From Tribonema minus (lineage: Eukaryota; Sar; Xanthophyceae; Tribonematales; Tribonemataceae), in contig JAFCMP010000540.1 in NCBI GenBank assembly GCA_017506865.1, positions 372,001 through 436,000 on the forward strand: 64,000 bases of DNA. The letters run 5' to 3'. The notes below the pieces were generated by a model, which ran no database searches, was not told the origin of the DNA, and saw nothing but the letters and a program-made list of their open reading frames with translations. The translations under genes were made by a program, and so were the position numbers. Below are positions 54,101 through 64,000 of the stretch, one piece after another. Position 1 is the first letter of the stretch; each line of letters begins with the position of its first letter.

Positions 54101-55578
54101 GCTGCTGGCTCAACACATCACGAAGTTTGTTTTCTCTCTTTGCCTTTAAAAATCTGCTGCACCTGGTTGCCAGGGTACTCTGGTCCGCAGCTCTGATGGA
54201 TCGCAGTGGGGTCAGCTGAAGAGCGCAAGTGACATGTGCGGCTATCACATGTCTATCCCCACATGCTTTGCTGGTCATATTCCTTGCAAGCTTTGCTTCC
54301 ACTCATGTGCTGATCAGCACACACCAACCGCATGTACAAGGCAAGACAGACAATATGCTACACAAGCAGCAGCACCGACTATTGCTAATCTGACACAAAA
54401 ACGCCTTGGGGCGCAATACGGGCTTGTCAGCGAGGTTTTGGCAACTTCAACAAGTAAGTGCTATCACCCACTGCATTCGCATTCAAGCAGCTTTTCTCAC
54501 CGACAATGTACCGAGGGCCGGTGACAAGCCCCACTGGCGGTGGCACCGTGGCAGAACCAGTTTGGATGTTGCCGATGAGCGTTGCCTCAAAGCCGTAAAA
54601 ATCGGGCTCCGCAGTGCCATCGACGGTCTTCACAATGGCCCCAGTTATTGGGTCCACAGATATGGTGTACTTGGGGAAGAACTGGTCAGCTGCCGCCATG
54701 GCCTTGGGGATCGCAAAGAGGTCATTCCAGGTGGCCGTTTGTGCTGTAACAGTTGAGAGGGGGGGGAGTCTCAGCTTGAGACAATTGCTGAGTGTGCAGT
54801 GATGCATGGCCACTTGAGGAAGGTTGCAGGTGGCTTGCAGTTCGTTCAAAGTTTCGTGCACCATGGTCACGCAGAAGCAGTGAAGCAAAGCTGTGCGCCC
54901 ACGAGGCCTCAAGTGAGGGAATCTAATGCGTGCATCAGCCCATTGCACGATTCCTCAACCAAAGGTGGATCTGTCATGATCTTCAAACACATGCATGTTC
55001 ATTTTTAGAAACAAATGTAGCAACTGACTGAGAACAAATCGATGAACTTTTGCTGGCCAAAGAGTACCTGGCAGAGTGCACTCTGTGTTGTCTGGGATGA
55101 TGTGGACGATGCCGTTGATCTTGATTGTGCCTCCCACTGTAGACAGTGGCGCTCCTGGCGTCAAGGGGGCTGCATTGCGCATGGCAAACTGCACCTTGCC
55201 AGTGGTGGAAAAGCACATGTCATTGCCAGGGGTGGCTTGCGCAGATGCTCGGTACACCTGCACGGCAGGCAACGCGATAGGCGATGAAGCTATGTCTACA
55301 AGGGCAGTGTGCAATGCTTGCGCAGCGGCCTTGAGTACTTGTTGAAAGGACGACGATAATGTCAGCACCGAACTTTGCGTTCTGCTAAGAATAGAATGCA
55401 CAATGGGTCGTCCTTGCCTCGCAATACTGCAATGCGTGTTGCCTGCAGCTTAAGCCCTGGTGGCACCAGCAACCATGCAGCAACATGTACTTTGGGATAT
55501 GATACGGTCAGTCAGGTCGTTCTTTGAGATATCCTCGCGACTTACCAGGCAGCCGCCCAACGCGAGCAGAACCCACAT
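48152..55578 (-). CDS. Unrecognised, probably secreted Cys-containing protein
   Basis: Minus-strand exons that join in phase: about 55420-55068, 54743-54501, 53794-53560, 52832-52486, 52211-52053, 51393-51259, 50296-50129, 49825-49661, 49228-49127 and 48567-48152 (stop), about 770 residues. A short exon at 55578-55546 codes MWVLLALGGCL before a GTAAGT donor, a likely signal-peptide start, but its phase does not match the next exon, so the 5' end is unresolved. Pro/Thr/Asn-rich segments carry spaced Cys (GGCTGVSCTCFPDTF, SCNNNCGCTTRTSTNCG) and Trp/Tyr motifs (GRWLWDVNDIGLYDEYY, EYIFPEPPQYGSP). I do not recognise the family. Eight of nine resolved introns are in phase 1, typical of extracellular modular proteins. 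An extracellular or cell-wall role is inference. Confidence 0.65.
49055..49112 (+). repeat. Tandem TACTTCAACACC-type motif
   Basis: Five units of about 12 bases (CTACTTCAACACC, TTACTTCAACACC, CTACGTGAACACC, GTACTTCAA, TTTCAACACC) just inside the intron beside the exon at 49127. It is a dense cluster of a motif that is scattered through the introns of this window. Confidence 0.7.
50256..50665 (-). repeat. Three copies of acceptor plus exon start in the secreted-protein gene
   Basis: The exon used in the model starts at 50296. The same CAG plus exon start occurs at 50519 (the first 41 exon-like bases are identical) and at 50605 (Tyr-to-Asn and Val-to-Ala changes). Flanking sequence (ACAGGGG.ATGTA.GTATTG) is copied as well, giving a unit of about 86 bases between the last two. 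All three acceptors are in the same phase. Confidence 0.85.
50788..50815 (+). repeat. Degenerate internal telomere-type repeat
   Basis: GGGTTAGGGTCAGGAATAGG followed by GTTAG; two good units and a broken one, in an intron of the secreted-protein gene. Confidence 0.6.
52260..52400 (-). repeat. Diverged relative of the exon at 52211-52053
   Basis: In one minus frame it reads NPALEQLAASAGVASYLG then MHAW, similar to NAALNRLAGSAGAFSVAG then AAW in the next exon. Phase does not allow it to be added to the gene model. It is either an old exon duplicate or an alternative exon. Confidence 0.45.
52790..52989 (-). repeat. Copy of acceptor plus exon start, secreted-protein gene
   Basis: The exon starting at 52832 (CAG, then GACGCAGAACGCCTAC) has an upstream relative starting at 52989 (CAG, then GATGCAGAATGCCTAC). 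The frame stays open, but several amino acids differ, so the copy is either decaying or a diverged alternative exon start. Confidence 0.75.
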
Positions 55579-56144
55579 GGCGCTCGCTGTGCAACGCTTA
55601 AACTGGGCTGGCGCTCGCCAAGCTGTGAAGTGCGCCGGCGGTCGTAAGTCATTCTTGGCCTGATGTTCCGCTTGAGCGAAAGGGGCGCACAATTGGTGCA
55701 GCAACTCCGGCTTCAGCCGGCGCGCCACACTCAAAAGCTACTCTCGATTAAAAAAAATCGGCCTCCTCCCGGGAACTTTCCAACCGCCTCTCTCCCGAGG
55801 GTGCACTCCCAAAGTGTGTGTGTGTTTGTGGTACGTGAGCTGCGCGCCGGCAGTGATGAATACCTCGCTGGGTAGTAGTCATGCATGACTAGCTTGTTCA
55901 TGGTGTACATATCCGAAGCGGGGCTGTGTTGGCACGACGTGTACCGCTCAAGCGCGTGTAGATGTTGCTGCCCGAAAAGCTTGGCTTTTCTTTTCTCCTG
56001 AGGTTTCCAGCAGAATGATTTCCGAAGCCTCGGCAACATAGCGCAGAATTGCACTGGTTGAATGGCGCTTTGATGTCTGCTTACCGACGACGACTGCTTT
56101 GAAGCGCCAGTGTTTCGAAGTTTGGCTCTCAAAGACCTCCGATC
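55579..56144. promoter_or_regulatory. Probable shared promoter region of two divergent genes
   Basis: About 566 bases separate the inferred ATG codons of two divergent genes whose first exons both code short hydrophobic leaders. I see no clear TATA box or other named element; the call rests on position only. Confidence 0.3.
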
Positions 56145-56994
56145 ATGCGGGCTGCGGCAATGATCTTTGGCGCGATGCTGGTGCCGGTGAGCTCCGTGTC
56201 GAGCCGTCAGTGACGTGCGTGTTGCTGTCTGGTCAAACTCGCGCCGACTGCTGCCTTAAAACCAGCGCAAGCCGCGTGAGCTGGGTCTCGTCGAGCTGAT
56301 CACATTATACAGCAGTCAGGGGTATCATACCTGTGCTAGCCATTGTGGACATAAGCTCATTATGTTCATTGTTCAAATCAACAACCTGGAAGTTAACTTG
56401 TTGAAAATTGACAAACCAAATCAAACTGCTTGTTGGCAATACACATCGAGGTTCCTATTTGTCGAGTCTTGGTCGCATTTCGTTTACTGCAGCGCGTGTA
56501 CTTTGTATTAATTCTCGCTCAGGGCGCGAAAAAGCCCAGATGATTGGCATCTAGCTGTAAAGAATCTACATGTCATATGACAGTCTGAAAGTGTCGCAAC
56601 GACAACCACTCAAACGCCGCCGCCGCCAAATGGCATCTCGGGGTCCTCCCCTCACAGCGCGTGTACTTGTGGACTTGCAGCGCGTGTACCAATGGTGGCC
56701 ATTTTGATTGCTCAACAAGGAGTGTCCTTCGACTTTTGCAGTGTCAGGCTACTGGCGTGTCTCTGAGAGGAGACGGCGCCAGCGCGCGCTCCCTGGCAAA
56801 CGCCATGGAAATTGGCAACGCAGCCACCATTCTGGCCACGGGTGCACAGGAGATGGTGAAGAAGGTTCCCGTGGAGCAACCTAGCTGCGACGGCGGCGGC
56901 GGTCGCGAGTACTACCCGATGGACAGAATGAATGCCGATGCAGCAGCTCTAGCCGATGTGCCGTTCCGTGCCCTATATGACGGCGCCAAACCGG
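56145..56994 (+). CDS. Small protein with signal sequence, unknown
   Basis: Exon 56145-56186 codes MRAAAMIFGAMLVP and ends at a GTGAGC donor in phase 0. Exon 56742-56994 begins after TTTTGCAG in the same phase (CQATGVSLRGDGASARSLAN, then AMEIGNAATILATGAQEMVK) and ends at a GTGAGA donor, phase 1. If that donor is not used, the frame stops at 57110. Later exons were not found. The intron contains a retroelement tail insertion. The motif VSLRGDGASARSLANAMEIG is faintly like the start of an Alba domain, but the leader argues against a nuclear protein; I leave the function open. Confidence 0.4.
56502..56654 (-). mobile_element. Retroelement tail insertion with target-site duplication
   Basis: A 153-bp copy of the tail family: the plus-strand left end reads TTGTATTAATTCTCGC and the right end lies in GGGTCCTCCCC. 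The 12 bases CAGCGCGTGTAC occur on both sides (56490-56501 and 56655-56666), as expected of a target-site duplication. A third CAGCGCGTGTAC follows at 56678, so the target itself was a small repeat. The copy is truncated relative to 22455-22888. Confidence 0.7.
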
Positions 56995-59081
56995 GTGAGA
57001 GCGACCTCACCAGCATTGCTCATTCCAGTTGGCTATCAGTAAGCCCATTCATTACCTGCCACAGTGTGATAGTTGGCGGTGTGCCATCAGAAATACTTCC
57101 AAGTATGTAAAAAGGGAAAGGCATTGCAGGTGGGGAGTATCACACTCAGACTGGAGTACTGCCACTGCTCTTGAATCCTGAACTGATTACGTGATTTCAT
57201 TGTCTTCGCGCATGTGCACCTGCTGTCTGGATAGGATCATCTCAGCAGCTGTGCCATGCATTATGTTTGAGAGCATATAGCTTCGCACCGCGCCAGATAT
57301 GGGCAACCAAGGGACTCAAGCAGGCACAAGGCTCGTGGCTAGTGATTGTGTTACTAGAACTTACCTATCATTGAAGAAAACCAGGAGGCAAAACATGAAC
57401 AGCCACGTCAGTGCCCAACAGAACGCAATCTGAAGATGTGCTTAGCTGTGCGCTGTCAATGCATGGTGTGAAGGTTCGTCATAGAACACAGTATCTGTCA
57501 GTATGGCATCCACTTCCACATTCACACAGCTGCCTGAGCATTCCCGTAGTCTCTGTGCATGGCAGCAACACAATGGCATGTGCTAGTCTCTCCTTGTCGC
57601 CATGTTGGAGTTGCCCCGCTGGTGAAGCATTTGCCTTAGGCACATGAGGTGGAACATCTGAGTGCCTGAAAGGCCTGCCAAACCTGTTGATTACACCGTT
57701 TTTATGCATCTGCAGTGGGCATCGACTTGCTTCTGACACTGCAGTGTCAGTTGAGTGACTGCAGTGCCTCTGCATCAGCATGTCTCAGATCTCTGTCAGC
57801 TGAGCATCTGCAGTGCCTGCGTGCCAGTGCGTCTTGTAGCAAATGACACACTTCTATTTATGATGATTCTACTGCATACAGCCATGAATGCCGCCTCATT
57901 GCAGCAGATGCTCCGATCAGCAAAGCCAGGGGTGTACAGTGACTGAATCTGTTGCTATACTGGTCCCATTGTACTGTCCATGCAGGATTTGGTGAACGCG
58001 CCCAGGGGTTTGCTGTGACAAAGCAGGGCTTTGGCACCCACAACAGGGGCAGAGTGGACATCATGCCAATGCGTTGAGATCCGATTCTGTGCTTGTACAG
58101 ATGCCGTGTTCTGCTGGGGAGGACACGCATGGAGGGGCCCGATGAATTTTTGTACTGCAATGTGTTGAGCATCATCGCAGTGGCAGCAAGCCTGCACGGG
58201 GCAGGTGTTTGTAAGAATGCACGTACATGACGGTGGAGTTTTGTCGGAGCAGCCTTTCACGATGACTGAAGTGGGCTGCGGATGCGGGACTCCGAAATAT
58301 TATTTGTTTTTTTTGCTCTGTTAAGGTCGGCACTCTTCGAATCTGCGCTTGCTGGTCTGCCTTGCAATGAGACTTGCATCGACCTGCATTTCTGGTGGAC
58401 TTGCTGCTGCCAACAGTCGTGTTATGATCAACAGGGCGTTGATGATGCTAGCAGTTGCTGAACAAGTAGGTTGCGCGCTGCGCGCCAGCCTGAGGGTCAC
58501 ACACTGTTGGCAATGACAAGTGTTGAGCAACCCAAGTACTGTCAACAGAGCTGCAGATGCTTTCTTGTGCACGAAACGCCTGCGAGCTGCCAACCTCGCG
58601 ATGCCACTTTTGTGCATGTTTCCTTGTGAATGATGGTTGTGCAAGCTGCAAACCACATGGATCCTCGTGCACTGCTGCTGGTCGTCTACCACTGCCCACT
58701 GGGCTGCAGGGTGCTCGGGCTGCATTTGGCGCCTCAACTGGTGCATCTGCACTGCACAAACTCAGTCCTGCCGTACAACTAAGAATGATTGTCGTGACCT
58801 CCAGTGACAGGCACTTTGATGCGCCGCCGCGCACACTCTTCGGGTGGCCTCAACGGCAGCACAACGTTTTTGTTTAACAGCAGCTGAACTATTCTTGCAT
58901 CAAGTCTCAAAGAATGCGTATGGGCGTCAAATACTTGTGTACTTTCCAGCTGCTCTCTGCTGCGGTTTCAGACTAGAGTCACCGCTTGAAGTAGTGGAAC
59001 TTCCACACGGCGAGTCGCCACTGAAGCTGTGTCGACAGATTGCATACGAGGTAGTGGCGAAGAACGCTGCAGATTGTGGCG
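56995..59081. other. Region without a supported gene
   Basis: May contain the later exons of the small secreted-protein gene and the promoter of the MFS gene. Only small features are visible: a 16-base palindrome TGACACTGCAGTGTCA at about 57735, and related CTGCAGTGCCT repeats around it. I found no RNA gene. Confidence 0.45.
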
Positions 59082-62000
59082 ATGCAGCAGCAGCAGCACA
59101 TAAGAGCTGTCAGCGGCTCAAGACTGCAGCTGGCTGCTGGAGTGAATGCCCATCAAACATGTGTTCTGCCTTCGACTACAGCCTGCTGCTCGTTGCTTTT
59201 ATGCAAGGCTCTGAGAGGAGCGGGCTTCAAACTTCACAGGTCGAATGCTCGACTTGGATGCCCAGCCCCTCGCAATGGCAGAAGCAGAAACGTAATGCCA
59301 TCCTCGTCTACAGCAACAGCCGGATCTTGTGATCCTCGGCCTCAGGCATGCAGGCCGCAAGCACGAGCGGTCTTCATGCTGCGTGGTGGCGACACCAGCA
59401 ATGACACGAGCAGTGCTGGCGTGAAGGCGCAGCTTGGTAGCCGCCAGCAGGTGCCCGGCGGTCTCTGGACAGCACGGGGGCTGTACTTTCTGGGGTACGC
59501 TACTGTTGGAGCGGTGGCGCCCTACCTCTCTACTTTTCTGTCAAGTACAGCCGGCATCCCGCTCAACAAACTGGGCATCCTAGGTATGCAGCCCATGTAT
59601 GTGCACTTGCGCATCTGTTTTGACTGCCTCGCGTGCATGGACGCCTTGGCTGTCAACAAGGTGCCATGGTGTCAATATGCTCGCAATCTGTAGCCTGTGT
59701 GATCGTGTCACTGGTGTCTGACATTGAATCAGATTGCAATCAAGCATTGGCCATGCTACACCGCCGATTGACACGTTTAGCTTTCATATATATGGCTATG
59801 TGTTGCATCTCAAGGTCTCCCTTCGGGCGTCAGCACAAACACAATGGGCAACGGCGGATGGTAGGGGCCAAACGGCATGCACTACGGCAGCTCTGGATAC
59901 ATTAGGTTGCGACCATAACGAACATGACGACCGCAAGTGCACTTTGGCAGGCAATGCATACCACAAGGCCTGTTGCATGCAGTCAGCTCAAAGCACATGT
60001 GCGATTGATGTAGCTCAAAGTTGAAAATTGTCTTTGCGCGCACCAGATTGCATCAGTGAAAGCACACCAGACCCCAGACTCATGCTGCACCCACGGACAA
60101 ACAAGCAGCACAATCACAGCTGCTTTCACACGTGCTCTCCACACATACAACAAGGCTGAAGCTCACCGCAGCCACCACCGTCTGACCTGCAGCACAGCTC
60201 TCCCCTAATTCCCCCCTCCCCCCACCCCCCCCGACCCCCCGCTTGTGCAGGCGCGCTGACGCCCATCATGACCACCACCAGCAGCCCGCTGTGGGGCGCC
60301 ATCGCAGACCGCACGCGCAAACACGAGGAGATCATGCTGAGCTCGCACCTCGCCAGCGTCACCATACGCACCGCGCTCGTGCTGCTGATCACGTCCGCGG
60401 CGGCGCGCGCGCACGCATCGCTCGTCATCCCCGTCGTCGTCGGCGCGGCGGCCTTCATGATGGCCCCCGTCTACTCCATCATGGACGACGTGTGCTTCAA
60501 AATCGCGGAGCGTGAGGGGGGCGCGGGGGGGTGGGCGCGGCTGCGCATGTTTGGCAGCGTCGGATTCGGCGCCGGCGCCGCCATCACCGGGCAGCTGGCG
60601 GACAGGAGTAAACTTGGTTACGGCGTGGCGTTTCTCGCGAGCGCGGCGCTGGCAGTGCCGACCGCTCTGCTGATGGCGCTGCTGCTGTCCGGCAAAACGC
60701 GTGCGGGCGCCGCCGCCGCCGCTGCTGCTGCGCCCGCGGCGCGGAAAGAGCGCGGCAGCGGCGCCGCTGCTGCCGCCGACAGCACCACCACCAGCAGCAG
60801 AACTTCCTCAGCAACTTCAACGGGTGACAATCCGCTGGCGGCAGCGCTCGGCGCGTGCTGGTCGCAGCCGCCGCTGACGCGGCTGCTCTGGGCGTGCATC
60901 CTCGTGTGCGGCGCGTCGTACGGCTTCCTGGAGGTCTTCCTGTTCCCGCTGCTGCGCGGCGCCGGCGTGCCCAGCGGCGTGCTCGGCGCGGTGCGCGGCG
61001 TCAACGCCGCCAGCGCGCTCCCTTTCTACTTCTTCTCCGCGGCGATCAACCGCAGCATCGGCGTGGCGGGGACGCTCGCCGCGGCGGCACTGTGCTACGC
61101 GGCGCGGCTGTTATTTCACGCGGCGGCGGCGGCGGCGGCGCCTGCGCCTGCGGCGGTGCTGGCGGTGGAGGCGCTGTATGGGGTGACGGGGGGGGCGATG
61201 TGGTCCGCTGCTGCGGCTCTCGCGCAGGTGAGGGTGTCTGCGCGATCTGTCAAAGTTGAAGTTTTAAGGCTGATCCCCAAGAAGTTGTAACAATGGAATG
61301 GTCACGCGTGGTTGCATGCGCCGCAGTGACCATAGACATGGATCATGCGCATGCGTGGTAGGCGTCGCTGTCGTATTGGACGTCGCCTCGAACAGTGCCA
61401 TGACTGCACTGCATATCCGGATGGCATGTCAGTAGCTTAGTGACTGAGTTCCACAACATATGCCGTCTGCGCACGTGTTCGAGCTGTGGAGAGTATGCTC
61501 GAGCGCTGATGGCGCCTCAGCGCTGATCGTCGCCATGATGCAGCAGTGCAGGCGCCGCACAACCAAGTGACATGAGCCAATTGAGAGTTGTAAGGAGTAC
61601 CGTTGGTAGGTGTAAGTATGCAGACACAGCGCATGAGCGCTCTACTGCCGGCAGGAACGGCGAGGCCTCAGACTAGAGCCCACAAGCCGCATCCACATGG
61701 CGTTTTGTGCGTCAATTTCCGATTATCACATGTACCAAGGATGTTGTTGGCTCCCTGCAACACTACTGCAAGCAAGCGGTACCTCAGTCTGTCCCCCTCT
61801 CATCACTGTCCCGTGGTCTGCCGCCATGCACAGGGACTCGCGCCGCCAGGCCTGGGGGCCACCATGATGGGGTTGCTGAACGCTGCGCACTTTGGTGTGG
61901 GCATGTCATTAGGATCATACGTGGGGGGCCAGCTTAGTCACAGGGTAGGCAGCGCGCACGCGTTTCAAGTCATGGGGGCTGTCAACGCGGCAGCGGCGGC

Positions 62001-62148
62001 AGTGGTAGTGCTGGCCCTGCTGAGCCACATACGGAAACGGAGCGAACATGGTGATTCCGATGGCGGCGATGTCGCTAGCAATGAAGCCCTGCTGCTTGGG
62101 CGCATGGGCATGAAGTTGCGGCGGCGCCTGTTGAAGAGTACATCCTGA
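59082..62148 (+). CDS. Major facilitator superfamily transporter (MFS_1-like/MFSD6 type)
   Basis: Integral membrane transporter; substrate unknown. Exons 59082-59583, 60251-61227 and 61834-62148 join in phase to 597 residues from ATG 59082, or 499 from the second candidate ATG at 59376. Around ten to twelve hydrophobic spans are visible. Typical parts are GLYFLGYATVGAVAPYLSTF in helix 1, the loop SSPLWGAIADRTRKHE after helix 2 (MFS motif A-like), RMFGSVGFGAGAAITGQLAD, PLTRLLWACILVCGASYGFL at the start of the second half, and LGATMMGLLNAAHFGVGMSL near the end. A Gly/Ala/Ser/Thr-rich linker of about 40 residues separates the halves. The roughly 100 residues before MLRGGDT are Ser/Arg/Ala-rich with few acidic residues, as in an organelle presequence; this could be real or simply 5' UTR read through. 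Confidence 0.8.
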
Positions 62149-64000
62149 AGTTTGTGACCGTGAACTTATCGCTGGCTGCTGGCTTTATGAATGATCAGGG
62201 CGAACAACTTTATGAGCAGGGAAACCATCAGCGCCCTCGCCTTACTCCATCTAAATATGGCGTTATATTTACACGGTCGCTGGATGGCTTGAACATTAGG
62301 CATTATATAGTTGCAAGGCATGCAGCAGAATAACACAAGATACATGTTCAAACCTTAAGGTACTGGCTTGTTGGTCATCTACGTACTTGCCTGCTTTATG
62401 ATGGAATTGTGCTACGTGAATGCTATGCTCCTGTAACACAAGCTGGTTGCCAGACCAAGCATGCAGTGTGTTCTTTCATATTATGAGCAGCGCTGTTGTG
62501 CGAGCACAGTGCACTGCATTGTAGTATGGTGTTCCATGCTCGTTGCTGCTGACCAGTGTGTGCGTTCACGTGCACCACTGCACTTGATGATTTTGTCGCA
62601 ATGACATGTCATTTGCACCTGTTCCTGCGTTGTTCAATTGACTTGACTTGACTTGTTGGCCTTGGTTTGCTCAGCAGAGCAAGCGTGTTCTGCACTTCAC
62701 ATGTGCACTTTCACCTACTGTACATTGGATAAATCTGAAGCACACGCACCGTTCAAAGCAACACTGAAGCACACGCACCGTTCAAAGCGACATATTTTTG
62801 GTCTGTGCTGGTGACCAACGGCCACCGGGTTTTTCCAAGCTTGATGTGCACAGGCAACGAATGGCACCGTAGCTTTGGCGCCATGCACCACACATCGCAC
62901 ACTGGGCCATGGATCGTGCATGTTGAACGTTCCGGTTGCTGCATCGTGCTCTGGGCCATGATCATCATGATGCTGCACGTTGAATGTGAGACTGCTGCGA
63001 CACACTGTCAGGCAGTGCATCTGCACTGCACCAGCATCACGTAGGTGCCTGCCGGAGCACCAGCTGCTGCGCAAGGTGCAAATCAAATTACCTGTCATTG
63101 CATGAATGACTTGTCATTGTAGCTCGCAGGTGAGCAGCCACTCATAAGTGGATGCTCTGACTCAGTGCTCAGTCATGGTGCGCGCTCAATGCCACTGCCA
63201 TCACCGCCCCCCCTCCACAACATCATGCCCCCCCTGCCCTTCAGCTCCGCCATGTGGACCATTACCCACGAGTGTTTGCCATGTGGAGCACAGTCGGCAC
63301 AGGAGAGCGTATGCAAGCCAATGCTACGCCCTTACAAATGAAAGTCAGATGCCGTCCTGCGCCGCGGACAATGACATCCTTCTTCTTGCTGTTGGCGACA
63401 AAGGCGGTAGGGGGCAAGCCAGCATTAAACTACATCCTTTCTTCCGTGGAGGCCAGAAGGGGCATGCAGTCCTCTTTCATCAGTGCCGTTGACGTGGTCG
63501 TGGCAGGGTGTGCTGCGTGGACCGTTCATGGCGCACGCTTGTGTCACGTGCTTGGACGCGCATCACGGTGCCTGACAGAGCTGCGCATGTAGAGCGCTGC
63601 CAGGCGATGGCTCCTGAACAGACTGCAATGTGCAGTCTGCGGCGCTGCATATCAGTGGAGCGCTTCAACGCCACATGGCAAGGCGTTCCATCTACTGCAG
63701 CCGTTGTGGGGCATGGGAGCTCGTTCAGCCTAAGGAAAGCTGTGCCGCAGACACAGTGATGGCGCAGCTGCAAGTGGAATCAGGCAAGTGCTGTGCCTAA
63801 TCATTCACGCACAACGTGTAACTGTTGCAGTCCATCTCTGCCATATCAGCAAGTCCGGCGGCGATGGCCTCTACGAGCCCACTCTGGGTCAGATGCATCA
63901 CAATACTACACTGCGGCTGACAGGCAACATTAAATGGTATTGCATCTGCTACTCCAGTCGCCCGCATGAAACCGCATATCGCCTGCATGATACTACATAT
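62149..64000. other. Downstream region without a supported gene
   Basis: Contains the MFS 3' flank (TGTAA at about 62434), a 29-bp perfect-to-near tandem repeat (CTGAAGCACACGCACCGTTC... at 62735 and 62764), and the second copy of a dispersed repeat at 63650-63785. No conserved frame is seen. Confidence 0.5.
63650..63785 (-). repeat. Dispersed repeat, copy 2
   Basis: Related to 21855-22000 over about 130 bases in the same orientation, with shared blocks CGCTTCAACGCCA, GGCAAGGC.TTCC and TGCAGCCGTTG. Confidence 0.5.

Noticed and set aside
56742-56994. Assignment of the exon to an Alba-domain protein
   Set aside because: The similarity is limited to a few Gly/Ala positions, and the preceding exon codes a hydrophobic leader, which does not suit a nucleic-acid-binding protein.

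Overview
The window is nuclear DNA of a eukaryote, most likely a microalga. The protein-coding genes are cut by many GT-AG (and some GC-AG) introns of about 0.2 to 2 kb, with C/T-rich tracts before many acceptors. There are homopolymeric Gln, Ser, Ala and Gly insertions inside conserved enzymes, CAG/CTG and poly-C tracts, and several internal blocks of TTAGGG telomere-type repeats. I cannot settle the lineage. TGTAA motifs about 210-285 nt after three stop codons would suit a chlorophycean green alga; the TTAGGG repeats and the signal-peptide or presequence starts would also suit a photosynthetic stramenopile.

Layout: (1) 1-5684 (+), 3' part of VAC14, the scaffold of the PIKfyve/Fab1-FIG4 lipid kinase complex. 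(2) 8321-17880 (+), an M1 zinc aminopeptidase (puromycin-sensitive type) with a GC-AG intron and an unresolved C-terminus. (3) 20223-21567 (-), a two-exon coiled-coil protein with two membrane spans. (4) 23232-25138 (-), a kinesin-light-chain-type TPR gene that looks broken. (5) 25471-31367 (+), an AKR7-type aldo/keto reductase, nine exons, with an N-terminal signal sequence. (6) 32368-32930 (-), a decayed reading frame. (7) 33004-46476 (+), a complete 16-exon M17 leucyl aminopeptidase. (8) 48152-about 55578 (-), an unrecognised Cys-containing, probably secreted protein with nearly all introns in phase 1. (9) 56145-56994 or beyond (+), a small protein with a signal sequence, divergent from gene 8. 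(10) 59082-62148 (+), an MFS transporter. Two unrelated families of aminopeptidase (M1, M17) share the window, but I see no pathway link between the genes; they look like ordinary housekeeping neighbours.

The most unusual property is shared by VAC14, M1, AKR7, LAP and the secreted gene: introns next to exon ends carry tandem copies of that exon end together with its splice site (exon 3' end plus donor, or acceptor plus exon 5' end). The clearest case is in the LAP gene, where five extra copies of an acceptor plus exon start precede the real one at about 155-bp spacing, and the nine codons at the exon start differ only at silent positions. A second case, in AKR7, has a 16-codon exon end copied with seven differences, all silent. 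This pattern of splice-junction duplication with apparent coding constraint is what I would follow up first. The window also holds five 5'-truncated copies of one retroelement tail, all in the same orientation, one with a target-site duplication.

Exon coordinates were obtained by matching conserved protein families and checking that reading phases agree across each junction; no transcript data were available.
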